From DASUAS01 sp963841415 (GTDB lineage: Bacteria; Actinomycetota; Acidimicrobiia; IMCC26256; DASPTH01), in the NCBI GenBank assembly GCA_963841415.1, contig CAWJCN010000004.1, positions 372,001-436,000 of the forward strand: 64,000 bases of DNA, in the 5' to 3' direction. The notes beneath the pieces were generated by a model, which worked only from the letters and a program-made list of their open reading frames with translations, was not told the origin of the DNA and ran no database searches. Positions 55,775 to 64,000 of this stretch are shown piece by piece; position 1 is the first letter of the stretch; every line of letters begins with the position of its first letter. The position numbers were made by a program, and so were the translations under genes.

Positions 55775-56380
55775 ATGCCCGCCACGTTGCTGATCAAGCC
55801 CTGGCACGACCCCATCGTCGACACGTTGGGCCATGACCCACGGTCGCGCTACGTCGAGCAGTTCTGGCTCCCCACCCTCGGCCCCACCGCGCTGCTCCTG
55901 CTGCGCCACCTGGCCGACCGCTTCGACCGCCAACCCGACGGCGTCGAGCTCACCGTGGTCGACACGTCGCATGCCCTCGGCCTCGGCCAGCGCGACGGCA
56001 GCGCGTCGCCGATCGTGCGGACGTTGCGCCGACTCGCCCAGTTCGACCTCGCGTGCGAAGACCCGATGTCCGACACCGTCGCGGTTCGTCGCAACGTGCC
56101 TCCGGTCAACCCGCGCCATCTGCGTCGCCTCCCCCGCGAGTTGCAGCGGGCCCACGCCGAGTGGGCCGAGCAGCAGCTCGCGGAGGCACCGCTCGCCGAG
56201 GCCCGGCGTCGGGCCCGTCGGGTCGCGTTCACGCTCCTCGAGCAGGGCGATGACCCCGACCACGTCGAGCGGGCGCTCCACGCCATCGGCTTCCACCCCG
56301 CGCTGTGCCACGAGAGCGCGCAGTGGGCCTACCAGCGCCACCGCGAGGCCCTCGACCACGTGCAGGGGCTCGCCTCGTAG
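55775..56380 (+). CDS. Conserved-looking protein of unknown function
   Basis: The 201-residue protein has a strong ribosome site (GGAGGAA, 7 nt upstream). It opens MPATLLIKPWHDPIVDTLGHDP, then LWLPTLGPTALLLLRHLADRF-like FWLPTLGPTALLLLRHLADR and VRTLRRLAQFDLA. This stretch could be a winged-helix fold. The C-terminus is Arg/Ala-rich and helical (EARRRARRVAFTLLEQGDDP). I do not recognise the family. The gap before it holds a weak CCGC-TTC-GCGG stem with four T at about 55660-55675. Confidence 0.65.
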   Translation: MPATLLIKPWHDPIVDTLGHDPRSRYVEQFWLPTLGPTALLLLRHLADRFDRQPDGVELTVVDTSHALGLGQRDGSASPIVRTLRRLAQFDLACEDPMSDTVAVRRNVPPVNPRHLRRLPRELQRAHAEWAEQQLAEAPLAEARRRARRVAFTLLEQGDDPDHVERALHAIGFHPALCHESAQWAYQRHREALDHVQGLAS

Positions 56381-56514
56381 GTCACACCTCCAGGACGCGG
56401 TTCGAGCTCGCCCCCGTGCTCGCGGCCGCCAGCCGAGCGGCGCGCCCATCCCCCAGGGCGCGCCGCTCGCGCGTCCTGCGAACTGACGCGCGCACCGTTG
56501 TTACCGTGCTCGCA

Positions 56515-56637
56515 TGGAGATGCAGCGAAGGCGTGGCCGGGAGCGAATGGCCGCGAGCCGGGTACCCCGGCTCGCAATGAGCGAGCCATCGTGCCCGAGG
56601 CCGGGACGCCGGGACGCCGGAGCGGAATCGACCAGAT
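56515..56637. repeat. Composite repeat: 63-bp-unit sequence interrupted by a hairpin
   Basis: It begins GGAGATGCAGCGAAGG and ends CGGAGCGGAATCGACCA, matching the two ends of the 63-bp unit at 26831 read on the minus strand. Between these ends lies a hairpin of the GTACC-loop family with its flanks. This links the two repeat families. It fills most of the gap before the sirtuin gene. Confidence 0.65.
56553..56575. repeat. GTACC-loop hairpin repeat, copy 7
   Basis: Perfect 9-bp arms GCGAGCCGG and CCGGCTCGC flank GTACC. The left flank is GAGCGAATGGCC and the right flank AATGAGCGAGCCATCG. Confidence 0.85.
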
Positions 56638-56640
56638 CGG

Positions 56641-57402
56641 ATGGCTGACCCTGCGCAGCTGGATCGTCTCGCCGCGCTCCTCCGCGGCGCCGACCAGATC
56701 GTCGTGCTGACCGGGGCGGGGATCTCCACCGAGTCGGGGATCCCCGACTTCCGCGGTCCGCAGGGCATCTGGACCAAGGACCCCGACGCCGAGCGCAAGG
56801 CCACCATCCAGCACTACGTGCAGGACCCCGAACACCGCCGCCAGGTGTGGCGCAACCGCGCCGGCAGCGAGCTCTTCGCCGGTGCGCCCAACGCCGGGCA
56901 CCTCGCCCTCGCCGAGCTCGAGCGACGCGCCAGCCTCCACACGCTGGTCACTCAGAACGTCGACGGTCTGCACCAGGCGGCCGGCACGTCGCCCGACATC
57001 GTCGTCGAGATCCACGGGACCGTGCACGAGGCCAAGTGCCTCGCGTGCGGTTGGCGCGGCCCGATGGAGGAGACGCTGGCCCGCGTCCTCGCCGGCGACG
57101 ACGATCCTGCCTGCCTCGAGTGCGGCGGGATGTTGAAGTCGGCGACGATCTCCTTCGGCGAGAACCTCGTGCCCGAGGATCTGATGCGGGCACAGCGCGC
57201 GGCCGGCGGCGCCGACGTGTTCCTGGCCGTGGGCACCTCGCTCGGCGTGTACCCCGCGGCCGCGTTGCCCGAGCACGCCCTCCGGGCCGGCGCGTCCCTC
57301 GCCGTCCTCAACGCCGAACCCACTCCGTTCGACCCTGCTGCGGACTTCGTGTTCGCCGACCGCCTCGGCGAGGTGCTCCCCGCGCTGGTCGCACGGATCT
57401 GA
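56641..57402 (+). CDS. NAD-dependent protein deacylase, sirtuin family
   Basis: The 253-residue enzyme removes acyl groups from lysines using NAD. It has VVLTGAGISTESGIPDFRGP, the catalytic histidine in VEIHGTVHEAKC, and TQNVDGLHQAAG. The zinc cysteines are in CLACGW and CLECGG, and GTSLGVYPAAALPE closes the fold. Class cannot be fixed from these motifs. ATG 56641 directly follows the composite repeat and no ribosome site is clear. Confidence 0.93.
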   Translation: MADPAQLDRLAALLRGADQIVVLTGAGISTESGIPDFRGPQGIWTKDPDAERKATIQHYVQDPEHRRQVWRNRAGSELFAGAPNAGHLALAELERRASLHTLVTQNVDGLHQAAGTSPDIVVEIHGTVHEAKCLACGWRGPMEETLARVLAGDDDPACLECGGMLKSATISFGENLVPEDLMRAQRAAGGADVFLAVGTSLGVYPAAALPEHALRAGASLAVLNAEPTPFDPAADFVFADRLGEVLPALVARI

Positions 57403-57407
57403 CCCGC

Positions 57408-57436
57408 TTGGGAATACCCGACCATTGCGGTAGCAT
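57408..57436 (+). promoter_or_regulatory. Promoter of the rhodanese-E1 fusion gene
   Basis: A -35 box TTGGGA and -10 box TAGCAT are separated by exactly 17 bp. The gene has a 5' untranslated region and a GAGGAG ribosome site, unlike the leaderless promoters nearby. Confidence 0.6.
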
Positions 57437-57460
57437 TTACGGTCCGACGAGGAGAACGAC

Positions 57461-58645
57461 ATGCCGAGCTACCGCGATCTTCTGCGCGCCGCCAAGGCGC
57501 GCATCACCGAGATCTCACCCGAGGACGCCGAACGCCGCCTCGGCGACGCCACCTTCCTCGACGTGCGTGAGCAGGACGAGCACGACCAGGGCACCATCCC
57601 GGGCTCGGTGTTCATCCCGCGCGGCCACCTCGAGAGCAACGCCGAGACCAAGCTCGTCGACCGCGACCGGCCGATCGTCGTGTACTGCGCGGCCGGGAAC
57701 CGCTCGGCGTTCGCGACCGAGACCCTCGAGCAGCTCGGCTTCAAGGACGTCGTGTCGATGGCCGGCGGCTTCGGACGCTGGAAGAACGAGGGCCGGCCCT
57801 GGATCACCCCCCAGGCCCTCACCGCCGAGCAGCGCGACCGCTACGGCCGCCACATCCTCCTGCCCGAGGTGGGCGAAGCCGGCCAGCAGCAGCTGCTCGA
57901 GAGCCGCGTGCTGCTCCTCGGCGCCGGCGGCCTCGGCTCACCGGCCGCGCTCTACCTCGCCGCCGCCGGAGTGGGCACGCTCGGCATCGTCGACATGGAC
58001 GTCGTCGACTCGTCGAACCTGCAGCGCCAGATCCTGCACAACACCGATCGCATCGGCGAGCGCAAGGTCGACTCGGCGAAGAAGACGCTCACGCAGCTCA
58101 ACCCCGACGTCGACGTCGTCACCTACGACGTGCGGTTCGGCGCCGACAACGTGCTCGACATCATCGACGGCTACGACGTGATCGTCGACGGCACCGACAA
58201 CTTCCCCACCCGCTACCTGCTCAACGACGCGTCGCTGCTGAAGCGCATCCCCGTGGTGCACGGCTCGATCTTCCGCTTCGAGGGCCAGGTCTCGGTGTTC
58301 AAGCCCTACGAGGGCCCGTGCTACCGGTGCCTGCTGCCCGAGCCGCCGCCGCCGGAGCTCGCGCCGAGCTGCGCCGAAGCGGGCGTGCTGGGTGTGCTGC
58401 CCGGCATCGTCGGGTCGATCCAGGCGCTCGAGGCGATCAAGCTCATCCTCGACCTGGGCGACCCGCTCGTCGGGCGGCTCCTCGCCTACGACGCGCTCGA
58501 GCAGTCGTTCCGTACCTTCAAGCTGCGGCGCGATCCCGAGTGCCCGGCGTGCGGCGAGCACGCGGCGCCGATCGTCATCGCCGAGTACGACGACCTCTGC
58601 CTCCCCCACGCCGTCCTCGCCGACGGCAGCGCGCTCACGCACTGA
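57461..58645 (+). CDS. Rhodanese - E1-like adenylyltransferase fusion (MoeZ-like, domains reversed)
   Basis: Residues about 15-110 form a rhodanese domain with FLDVREQDEHDQGTIPG and the active-site loop VVYCAAGNRSAFA. Residues about 120-390 form a ThiF/MoeB-type domain: RYGRHILLPEVGEAGQQQLL, LLGAGGLGSPAALYLAAAG, DGTDNFPTRYLLND, a likely catalytic cysteine in PSCAEAGVLGVLPG, and zinc cysteines in CYRC and CPAC. Such proteins adenylate and thiocarboxylate small sulfur carriers such as MoaD, ThiS or CysO. In the usual MoeZ the rhodanese is at the C-terminus; here it is at the N-terminus. Confidence 0.9.
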   Translation: MPSYRDLLRAAKARITEISPEDAERRLGDATFLDVREQDEHDQGTIPGSVFIPRGHLESNAETKLVDRDRPIVVYCAAGNRSAFATETLEQLGFKDVVSMAGGFGRWKNEGRPWITPQALTAEQRDRYGRHILLPEVGEAGQQQLLESRVLLLGAGGLGSPAALYLAAAGVGTLGIVDMDVVDSSNLQRQILHNTDRIGERKVDSAKKTLTQLNPDVDVVTYDVRFGADNVLDIIDGYDVIVDGTDNFPTRYLLNDASLLKRIPVVHGSIFRFEGQVSVFKPYEGPCYRCLLPEPPPPELAPSCAEAGVLGVLPGIVGSIQALEAIKLILDLGDPLVGRLLAYDALEQSFRTFKLRRDPECPACGEHAAPIVIAEYDDLCLPHAVLADGSALTH

Positions 58646-58670
58646 CGCACTCACCCGCCGACCGCGCGCG

Positions 58671-59636
58671 TCAGCGCGCGCGCGTGAGGCGAGCGATCAA
58701 CCCGTCGACGCGCGTCGCCACCGACTCGGGTTCGACCACCGCGACGGGATAGCGCGCCGCGAGCCACGTGACCACGCGCAAGAGCGCGTCGTCGTTCCCA
58801 CCCTCGATGCGCGCCCGACAACGGCCGCGCGCGACCTCGTCGATGCGCGTCTCACCCCAGTGGAGCGCGCCGCGCACCTCCTCCACCGGCGCGTCGATCT
58901 CGAGCACGGCCCACGCGGGTTGCGGCATCGAGCGGATCGACTGCGCGACGAAATCGGCGGCGTCACCACCAGGGAGGTCACGCGGCGCGCAGCGCATGCC
59001 CGCCGGGCGCGCACGCTCGAGCCGGTCGAGTCGGAACGTACGCCAGTCGTCGCGCCGCACGTCCCACCCGACGAGGTACCAACGCCGACCGGTCGACACG
59101 AGCTGGTGGGGCTCGACGAGGCGGCTCGCCTCGTCGCCGTCACGCCGGCGGTAGTCGAAGCGCACCTGCTCGTGGTCGCGGCAGGCGAGCGCGAGCACCG
59201 CGAGCGCCTCGGCGTCGACGACCGGACCGTCGGACCACTGCAGCGATGCGACGTTGGTGTGCACCGCCAGCACGCGCCGCCGAAGACGGTCGGGCAGCAC
59301 CTGCTCGAGCTTGGCCAGCGCGCGCACCGCGGTGTCTTCCATGCCGTCGATCGACGCCGACGCGGCGGAGCGCAGCCCGACCGCGATCGCCACCGCCTCG
59401 TCGTCGTCGAGCAGGAGCGGGGGCAGGTGTGCACCCGCGGCGAGGCGGTAGCCGCCGCCGGTGCCGGGCGTGGCGTCGACCGGATAGCCGAGCGAACGCA
59501 ACCGGTCGACGTCGCGCCGCAACGTGCGCGCGCTCACGCCGAGTCGCTCGGTGAGCTCCTCACCCGGCCAGAACCGGTGGGTCTGCAGCAGCGAGAGCAG
59601 CAGCAGGGCGCGCTCGGTGGGGTCCGCCGCGGTCAT
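58671..59636 (-). CDS. WYL-domain transcriptional regulator
   Basis: The 321-residue protein has an N-terminal winged helix (RLGVSARTLRRDVDRLRSLG) and the TGGGYRLAAGAHLPPLLL wing. The central WYL domain has EPHQLVSTGRRWYLVGWDVR, then FRLDRLERA. A WCX-like C-terminal part follows. WYL proteins sense small ligands or nucleic acids. ATG 59636 was chosen as the first start near the family N-terminus. It is divergent from the ABC transporter operon, and a perfect palindrome lies between them, so it probably represses that operon and itself. Confidence 0.9.
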   Translation of the reverse strand: MTAADPTERALLLLSLLQTHRFWPGEELTERLGVSARTLRRDVDRLRSLGYPVDATPGTGGGYRLAAGAHLPPLLLDDDEAVAIAVGLRSAASASIDGMEDTAVRALAKLEQVLPDRLRRRVLAVHTNVASLQWSDGPVVDAEALAVLALACRDHEQVRFDYRRRDGDEASRLVEPHQLVSTGRRWYLVGWDVRRDDWRTFRLDRLERARPAGMRCAPRDLPGGDAADFVAQSIRSMPQPAWAVLEIDAPVEEVRGALHWGETRIDEVARGRCRARIEGGNDDALLRVVTWLAARYPVAVVEPESVATRVDGLIARLTRAR

Positions 59637-59703
59637 CGGGAGCTGGTCCGATGAATTCCCGGGCTCGGCGCGGTCGTGGTCACCGAGACAGCTTCCCACG
59701 AGT

Positions 59704-59724
59704 TGCGGTCAGGATCTGACCGCA
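59704..59724. promoter_or_regulatory. Palindromic operator between the WYL regulator and ABC exporter
   Basis: TGCGGTCAG and CTGACCGCA form perfect 9-bp arms around GAT. The site covers the expected -35 region of the ABC promoter (its -10 box starts at 59733) and lies 68 bp upstream of the regulator start. Confidence 0.7.
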
Positions 59725-59732
59725 GTGATCCG

Positions 59733-59738
59733 TAGGTT
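59733..59738 (+). promoter_or_regulatory. -10 box of the ABC exporter operon
   Basis: TAGGTT lies 7 nt before ATG 59746, giving a probable leaderless transcript with the operator just upstream. Confidence 0.55.
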
Positions 59739-59745
59739 GACCACC

Positions 59746-60771
59746 ATGCAGACCATGACCGACACCCGAAGCAGGAGCGCCGCCGTGCCCCCCGACGACG
59801 CAACCCCCGCCATCACCGCCCGAGGCCTCACCCGCACGTTCGGGGAGGTCACCGCGGTCGACGCCCTCGACCTCACGATCCACCGGGGTGAGATCTACGG
59901 CTTGCTCGGACCCAACGGGGCCGGCAAGTCCACCACGGTGAAGATGCTCTGCACCCTCCTCGCCCCCACCGGCGGCGAGGCGCGTGTGGCCGGCTTCGAC
60001 ATCGCCCACCGGCCGCAGGCCGTGCGCCTCCGCATCGGGGTCGCCCTCCAGGACGTCGCGCTGGATCCCAAGCAGACCGGGCTCGAGCTGCTGCGCCTCC
60101 AGGGCCAGCTGTACGGGCTGCGCCGCGACGAGATCGAGTCCCGCCTGGTCGAGCTGCGCAAGCTCGTCGACCTCGGCGACGCGCTCGACCGCCGCATCGC
60201 GACCTACTCGGGCGGCATGCGCCGGCGCCTCGACCTCGCCGCCGCGCTCGTGCACAACCCCGAAGTGCTCTTCCTCGACGAGCCGACCACGGGCCTCGAC
60301 CCGATCAGCCGAGCGAGCGTGTGGCAAGAGGTGCAACGCCTCAACGCGGAGCTGGGCATGACCATCCTGCTCACCACGCAGTACCTCGAGGAGGCCGACG
60401 AGCTCGCCGACCGGGTCGGGATCGTCGACGACGGGCGTCTCGTCGCCGAGGGCACGCCCACCGAGCTCAAGCGCTCGATCGGCACCGACATGGTCGTCGC
60501 CCGCATCGAAGGCGACCCGCAGGCCGCCCGGCTCGCGCTCGACGGCGTGTACGGAGTCGTGGGCGTCGAGGGTCGCGACCACGAGCTCACCATCAGCGTC
60601 GACGAGGGATCTTCGGCGATCGGCCCGATCGCGATCGCGCTGCACGACGCGTCGGTGGGTGTGCGCGACCTCACCTTGCGCACACCCACGCTCGACGACG
60701 TGTTCCTCGAGCTGACCGGCGCCCACTTCGACGCCGACGCCAACACCAACGCCGAGGAGGATCGGTCATGA
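59746..60771 (+). CDS. ABC transporter ATP-binding protein (DrrA/CcmA-type exporter)
   Basis: The 341-residue ATPase has Walker A LLGPNGAGKSTTVKML, signature YSGGMRRRLDLAAALVH, and Walker B VLFLDEPTTGLDP. A C-terminal extension (TPTLDDVFLELTG) is typical of daunorubicin-resistance-type exporters. It overlaps the permease gene by 4 bp (ATGA). The substrate is unknown; drug or lipid export is likely. Confidence 0.95.
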   Translation: MQTMTDTRSRSAAVPPDDATPAITARGLTRTFGEVTAVDALDLTIHRGEIYGLLGPNGAGKSTTVKMLCTLLAPTGGEARVAGFDIAHRPQAVRLRIGVALQDVALDPKQTGLELLRLQGQLYGLRRDEIESRLVELRKLVDLGDALDRRIATYSGGMRRRLDLAAALVHNPEVLFLDEPTTGLDPISRASVWQEVQRLNAELGMTILLTTQYLEEADELADRVGIVDDGRLVAEGTPTELKRSIGTDMVVARIEGDPQAARLALDGVYGVVGVEGRDHELTISVDEGSSAIGPIAIALHDASVGVRDLTLRTPTLDDVFLELTGAHFDADANTNAEEDRS

Positions 60772-61598
60772 CCACCGCCAGCGTCACCTTCGACATCGAG
60801 CCTCGCCCGCCCGCCGCGGTGGTGCGCGCCCGACCGGCCGGTGCGCTCCACGACGTGTTCTCGATCGCCGGCCGTGCGTTGCGCGCCGTGCCGCGCGACC
60901 TCGAGGCGATCCTGCCCCCGGTGTTCATCGCGTTCTTCTTCTTCATCGTGAACATCGGCACGTTGGAGAACCTCACCCAGAACAACATCAAGGGCTTCGA
61001 CTACACCGCGTTCGAGATGGCCACCGCGGTGCTGCTCGGTGTGACCGGCGTGTCGCGGGCGCAGGCGCTCGTCGTCGACGTGCAGAGCGGCTACTTCGAC
61101 CGGCTCCTCCTCACGCCCGTGCGGCGCAGCGCGATCCTCGTCGGCCACATGGTCGCCGACGTGGCGGTCTCGTCGATGCTGTGCGTGCCGATCATCGCGT
61201 TGGCGTTCGCGCTCGGCATCGACTTCCACGCCGGTGTGCTCGGCGTGCTCATGTTCATCGTCCTCGCCGCGCTGTGGAGCCTCTCCTTCGCCGGGTTCGG
61301 CTACGCGATCGCGCTGAAGACCGGCAACCCGGCGGCGGTGAACTCGAGCTTCCTGCTGTTCTTCCCGTTTCTCTTCCTCACGTCGTCCTACGTCCCCCGC
61401 GACCAGCTGAGTGGCTGGCTCGACACGGTGGCGGGCTGGAACCCGGTCACCTACCTGCTCGAGGGGCTGCGCTCGCTGGCGCTCTCCGGCTGGCACTGGG
61501 ACGACCTCGGCAAGGCGTTCGTGGCCCTGCTCGTGGTGTTCCTCGTCAGCTTCGGGCTGTGCTTCGCCGCCTTGCGGTCCCGTGTGAACCAGCGCTGA
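60768..61598 (+). CDS. ABC-2 type transporter permease
   Basis: The 276-residue membrane protein has about six helices, for example PVFIAFFFFIVNIGTLENL and LLFFPFLFLTSSYVPRDQL. It has the ABC-2 motif GYFDRLLLTPVRRSAIL and the late WNPVTYLLEGLRSL. It forms the exporter with the upstream ATPase. Confidence 0.94.
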   Translation: MTTASVTFDIEPRPPAAVVRARPAGALHDVFSIAGRALRAVPRDLEAILPPVFIAFFFFIVNIGTLENLTQNNIKGFDYTAFEMATAVLLGVTGVSRAQALVVDVQSGYFDRLLLTPVRRSAILVGHMVADVAVSSMLCVPIIALAFALGIDFHAGVLGVLMFIVLAALWSLSFAGFGYAIALKTGNPAAVNSSFLLFFPFLFLTSSYVPRDQLSGWLDTVAGWNPVTYLLEGLRSLALSGWHWDDLGKAFVALLVVFLVSFGLCFAALRSRVNQR

Positions 61599-61731
61599 CG
61601 GCACCGTCGGCATTTTCGGCTCAAGCGCAACGCGTCGGCGGTCGATTCACCGCGGACGACACATCCGCGCCCAGGGCGGGCGATGCATGCCGGGGAGCGA
61701 CGACGATGAGGACGACCATGAGTGGGAACGC

Positions 61732-62934
61732 ATGAGCCGGTTGGTGCTCGCCACGGCCAACACCGAGTTCGAGCAACGCGTTCGCGACGCGTTCGACGGT
61801 GAGCTGAACGGACCGCTGTGCTACTGGCGCGATGACATGCTCGTCGACCCGGTCGATGCGGTGCGCCAGCTGGGCGGCGGCGACGTCGAGGTCGTCGCGC
61901 TCGGCCCCGACGTCGCCACCGACGACGCGCTCGCACTTGCCACCGCGTTCGACCAGTCCCGGCCGGACATCAGCGTGGTCATCGTGGCGCCGCCCTCGAC
62001 CGATCTGCTGCAGGAGGCCCTGCGCGCCGGCGCACGCGACGTGATCGCGCCCGACATGGCCCCGGACGACCTGCGCGCCGCCATCGAGCGCGCGTTCGAC
62101 ACCGCCATCCATCGTCGTCGGGTGTTCGACGGCGACGACAACGGCATCGGCGAGGACGATCGCAGCCGCGTGATCATGGCGTTGTGCCCGAAGGGCGGCG
62201 CGGGCAAGACCACGATCTCCACCAACCTCGCCCTCGCGCTCGCGCAGGCGGCGCCGGGCGAAGTCGTGATCCTCGACCTCGACGTGCAGTTCGGCGACGT
62301 CGCGAGTGCGCTCGGTTTGCGCCCCGACCTCACGCTGGCCGACGCCGTGCGTTCTATGGACACGGTCGACGCCACCAGCGTCAAGGCACACCTCGCCGTC
62401 CACCCGCAGGACGAGCTGTTCGTCCTGTGCGCGCCCACCACGCCGACCGAGGCCGACGAGATCTCGGTCGAACAGGTCGAGCGAGTCGTCGAGCTGCTCG
62501 CTCAGTCGTTCAAGTACGTGGTCATCGACACGGCGTCCGGGCTCGACGAGAACACCCTCGCCACCCTCGAGTACGCGACCGACCTCCTGCTGATCTCGGC
62601 CACCGACGTACCGAGCGTCCGGGCGACGGTGAAGGAGATCGAGGCGCTGCGCGTGATCGGCAAGCCGCAGCACCTCTGGCACTTCGTGCTGAACCGCGCC
62701 GACGCCAAGACCGGATTGACCATCCCCGCCATCGAGCGGACGGTCGGCATCAACGTCGACGTGGCCATCCCCAGCTCCCGGTCCGTGCCGATGTCGCTCA
62801 ACCAGGGAGAGCCGCTGGTGCTCTCCGACCCGCGCTCGGCGGTGTCGCTGGCCATGCTCCAGCTGGTGCGCCGGCTCGCGCCGCAGGCAGCACCGACCGA
62901 CACGAGGCCCACGGGCCTCTTCCGGCGGCGGTGA
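61732..62934 (+). CDS. cpaE: CpaE-like pilus assembly ATPase (receiver-like domain plus MinD/ParA ATPase)
   Basis: The first 130 residues resemble a response-regulator fold (LVLATANTEFEQRV, SVVIVAPPSTDLLQEALRAG, DVIAPDMAPDDLRAAI). A MinD/ParA-type ATPase follows with deviant Walker A CPKGGAGKTTISTNLALALA, DLDVQFGDVASALGL and VIDTASGLDENTL. CpaE/TadZ marks the place of Tad pilus assembly at the cell pole. ATG 61732 was chosen; ATG 61687 would add a 15-residue acidic leader. The cpaF gene follows after 4 bp. Confidence 0.88.
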   Translation: MSRLVLATANTEFEQRVRDAFDGELNGPLCYWRDDMLVDPVDAVRQLGGGDVEVVALGPDVATDDALALATAFDQSRPDISVVIVAPPSTDLLQEALRAGARDVIAPDMAPDDLRAAIERAFDTAIHRRRVFDGDDNGIGEDDRSRVIMALCPKGGAGKTTISTNLALALAQAAPGEVVILDLDVQFGDVASALGLRPDLTLADAVRSMDTVDATSVKAHLAVHPQDELFVLCAPTTPTEADEISVEQVERVVELLAQSFKYVVIDTASGLDENTLATLEYATDLLLISATDVPSVRATVKEIEALRVIGKPQHLWHFVLNRADAKTGLTIPAIERTVGINVDVAIPSSRSVPMSLNQGEPLVLSDPRSAVSLAMLQLVRRLAPQAAPTDTRPTGLFRRR

Positions 62935-62938
62935 CGCG

Positions 62939-64000
62939 ATGAAGCTCAGTGAGCGGATGAAGCAGAGCCGCAAGGACTCGAGCGACTCGTCCTCGTTCGG
63001 CACCGTCACCACCCGCGCCGCCGGCGCCGCGGAGGCGAGGAGCGCCGCGCCTGCCGATCCGGTGATCGCGCTGAAGCGGCGCGCCCAGGAGGCGCTGATC
63101 CTGCGCATGGGACCCGCGCTGTGGGACGCGACGACGCCGGTCTCGCAGCTCGACACCCAGGTCGTCCGCGAGCTGAGCGCGGTGCTCAAGGAAGAGAAGA
63201 TCCCGCTCAACGACGCCGAGCGCGAGCAACTCGTGGGCGAGATCATCGACCAGGCCCTGGGATACGGGCCGATCGAGCGCTACCTCGACGACGCCACCGT
63301 CACCGAGGTGATGGTCAACGGCACCGATGGTGTCTACATCGAACGCGAGGGCAAGCTCGAGCTCACCGACGCGCAATTCTTCTCCGACCTTCACGTCATG
63401 CGCGTGATCGACCGCATCGTCGCCCCCCTCGGGCGCCGCATCGACGAGTCGTCGCCCATGGTCGATGCCCGCCTGCCCGACGGCTCGCGCGTCAACGCGG
63501 TGATCCCACCGCTTGCGATCGACGGTCCGCAGCTCACGATCCGCAAGTTCGCCCAGCGCGTCCTCACCCTCCGCGACCTCATGGAGCTGGGCACGCTCAC
63601 CGGTCCCGTGGCCGACTTCCTGGCGGCCTGCGTGAAGGGCCGGATGAACATCCTCATCAGCGGCGGCACCGGCAGCGGCAAGACCACGCTGCTCAACGTC
63701 CTCTCGTCGATGATCCCCGAGGAGGAGCGCATCGTGACGATCGAGGACGCGGCCGAGCTCCGCCTGCAGCAGCGGCATGTGATCCGGCTCGAGAGCCGCC
63801 CGGCGAACATCGAGGGCCGGGGCGAGGTGCGCGCCCGCGACCTCGTTCGCAACGCGCTGCGCATGCGCCCCGACCGCATCGTGATCGGCGAGGTGCGCGG
63901 CGCCGAGGCCCTCGACATGCTCCAGGCCATGAACACCGGCCACGACGGATCGCTCTCAACGCTCCACGCCAACTCCCCACGCGACGCGCTCGCCCGGGTC
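62939..64000 (+). CDS. cpaF: CpaF/TadA secretion ATPase (partial, cut by window end)
   Basis: From ATG 62939 the frame stays open to the window end (354 codons). The family marks are all visible: IIDQALGYGPIERYLDD, VTEVMVNGTDGVYIERE, RIDESSPMVDARLPDGSRVN, Walker A ISGGTGSGKTTLLNVL, IVTIEDAAELRL and the Walker B segment RPDRIVIGEVRGAEALDML, then STLHANSPRDAL. The hexameric ATPase powers assembly of Tad/Flp pili. The missing C-terminus is short. TadB and TadC genes are expected beyond the window. Confidence 0.93.
   Translation, partial: MKLSERMKQSRKDSSDSSSFGTVTTRAAGAAEARSAAPADPVIALKRRAQEALILRMGPALWDATTPVSQLDTQVVRELSAVLKEEKIPLNDAEREQLVGEIIDQALGYGPIERYLDDATVTEVMVNGTDGVYIEREGKLELTDAQFFSDLHVMRVIDRIVAPLGRRIDESSPMVDARLPDGSRVNAVIPPLAIDGPQLTIRKFAQRVLTLRDLMELGTLTGPVADFLAACVKGRMNILISGGTGSGKTTLLNVLSSMIPEEERIVTIEDAAELRLQQRHVIRLESRPANIEGRGEVRARDLVRNALRMRPDRIVIGEVRGAEALDMLQAMNTGHDGSLSTLHANSPRDALARV

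Noticed and set aside
58655..58685. CG-rich inverted repeat between the convergent rhodanese-E1 and WYL genes as a terminator
   Set aside because: CGCGCGC-type self-pairing arises easily in alternating CG runs and there is no T-tract; support is too weak.

Overview
The window is about 70% GC and gene-dense, with little intergenic space. Its content fits a Gram-positive, high-GC actinobacterium: a classical men pathway, a PASTA-type Ser/Thr kinase, GatCAB, an RskA-like anti-sigma protein, an RsbU/RsbV/RsbW set, methylmalonyl-CoA mutase with MeaB, and Tad pilus ATPases. Acidimicrobiia or a neighbouring lineage is my best guess, but this is inference and no rRNA gene is present to confirm it.

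Layout. 1-6.5 kb: menaquinone biosynthesis in facing blocks (menG end, menF, menD, menH, menC, menA, menB; no menE here). 6.5-13.5 kb: ATP-dependent DNA ligase, amidase, a short-chain dehydrogenase, a membrane GGDEF-EAL protein and a small helical protein. 13.5-17.3 kb: sigma factor with a fused anti-sigma/MDMPI protein, a secreted protein, plsY and a sugar-nucleotide-type epimerase. 17.3-23.1 kb: a translationally coupled partner-switching operon (RsbU phosphatase, tandem cyclase-AAA-TPR protein, RsbW kinase, RsbV/STAS). 23.2-29.6 kb: branched-chain amino acid genes ilvB-ilvN-ilvC and ilvD around an Fpg-type glycosylase; ilvB is preceded by a leader peptide and attenuator. 29.7-36.7 kb: a BNR-repeat protein, a class II aldolase, a DUF559-type nuclease, gatB-gatA-gatC and an SCP2 protein. 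37-44.8 kb: a dehydrogenase, PASTA kinase, alcohol dehydrogenase, two MaoC dehydratases and ligA. 44.8-49.6 kb: a zinc-ribbon membrane protein, a MetE-C-like protein, a membrane protein, mnmA and a cysteine desulfurase (the last two form a tRNA thiolation pair). 50-56.4 kb: methylmalonyl-CoA mutase, MeaB, a PAS-GGDEF-EAL protein and an unknown protein. 56.6-64 kb: a sirtuin, a rhodanese-E1 fusion, a WYL regulator divergent from an ABC exporter with a palindromic operator between them, and the start of a Tad locus (cpaE, cpaF cut by the window end).

Three genome-scale signals stand out. First, the intergenic DNA carries related palindromic repeats: at least seven copies of a hairpin with 9-bp arms around a 5-nt GTACC-like loop (arms vary but mostly keep pairing), a separate 49-bp palindrome at convergent gene ends, and three tandem arrays of 63, 68 and 33 bp. 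Second, many genes have a TANNNT box 4-8 nt before the start codon, which suggests leaderless transcription is common. Third, seven otherwise intact genes each carry one frameshift, all in CG-dinucleotide or short C/G runs. That pattern points to sequence error more than gene decay.
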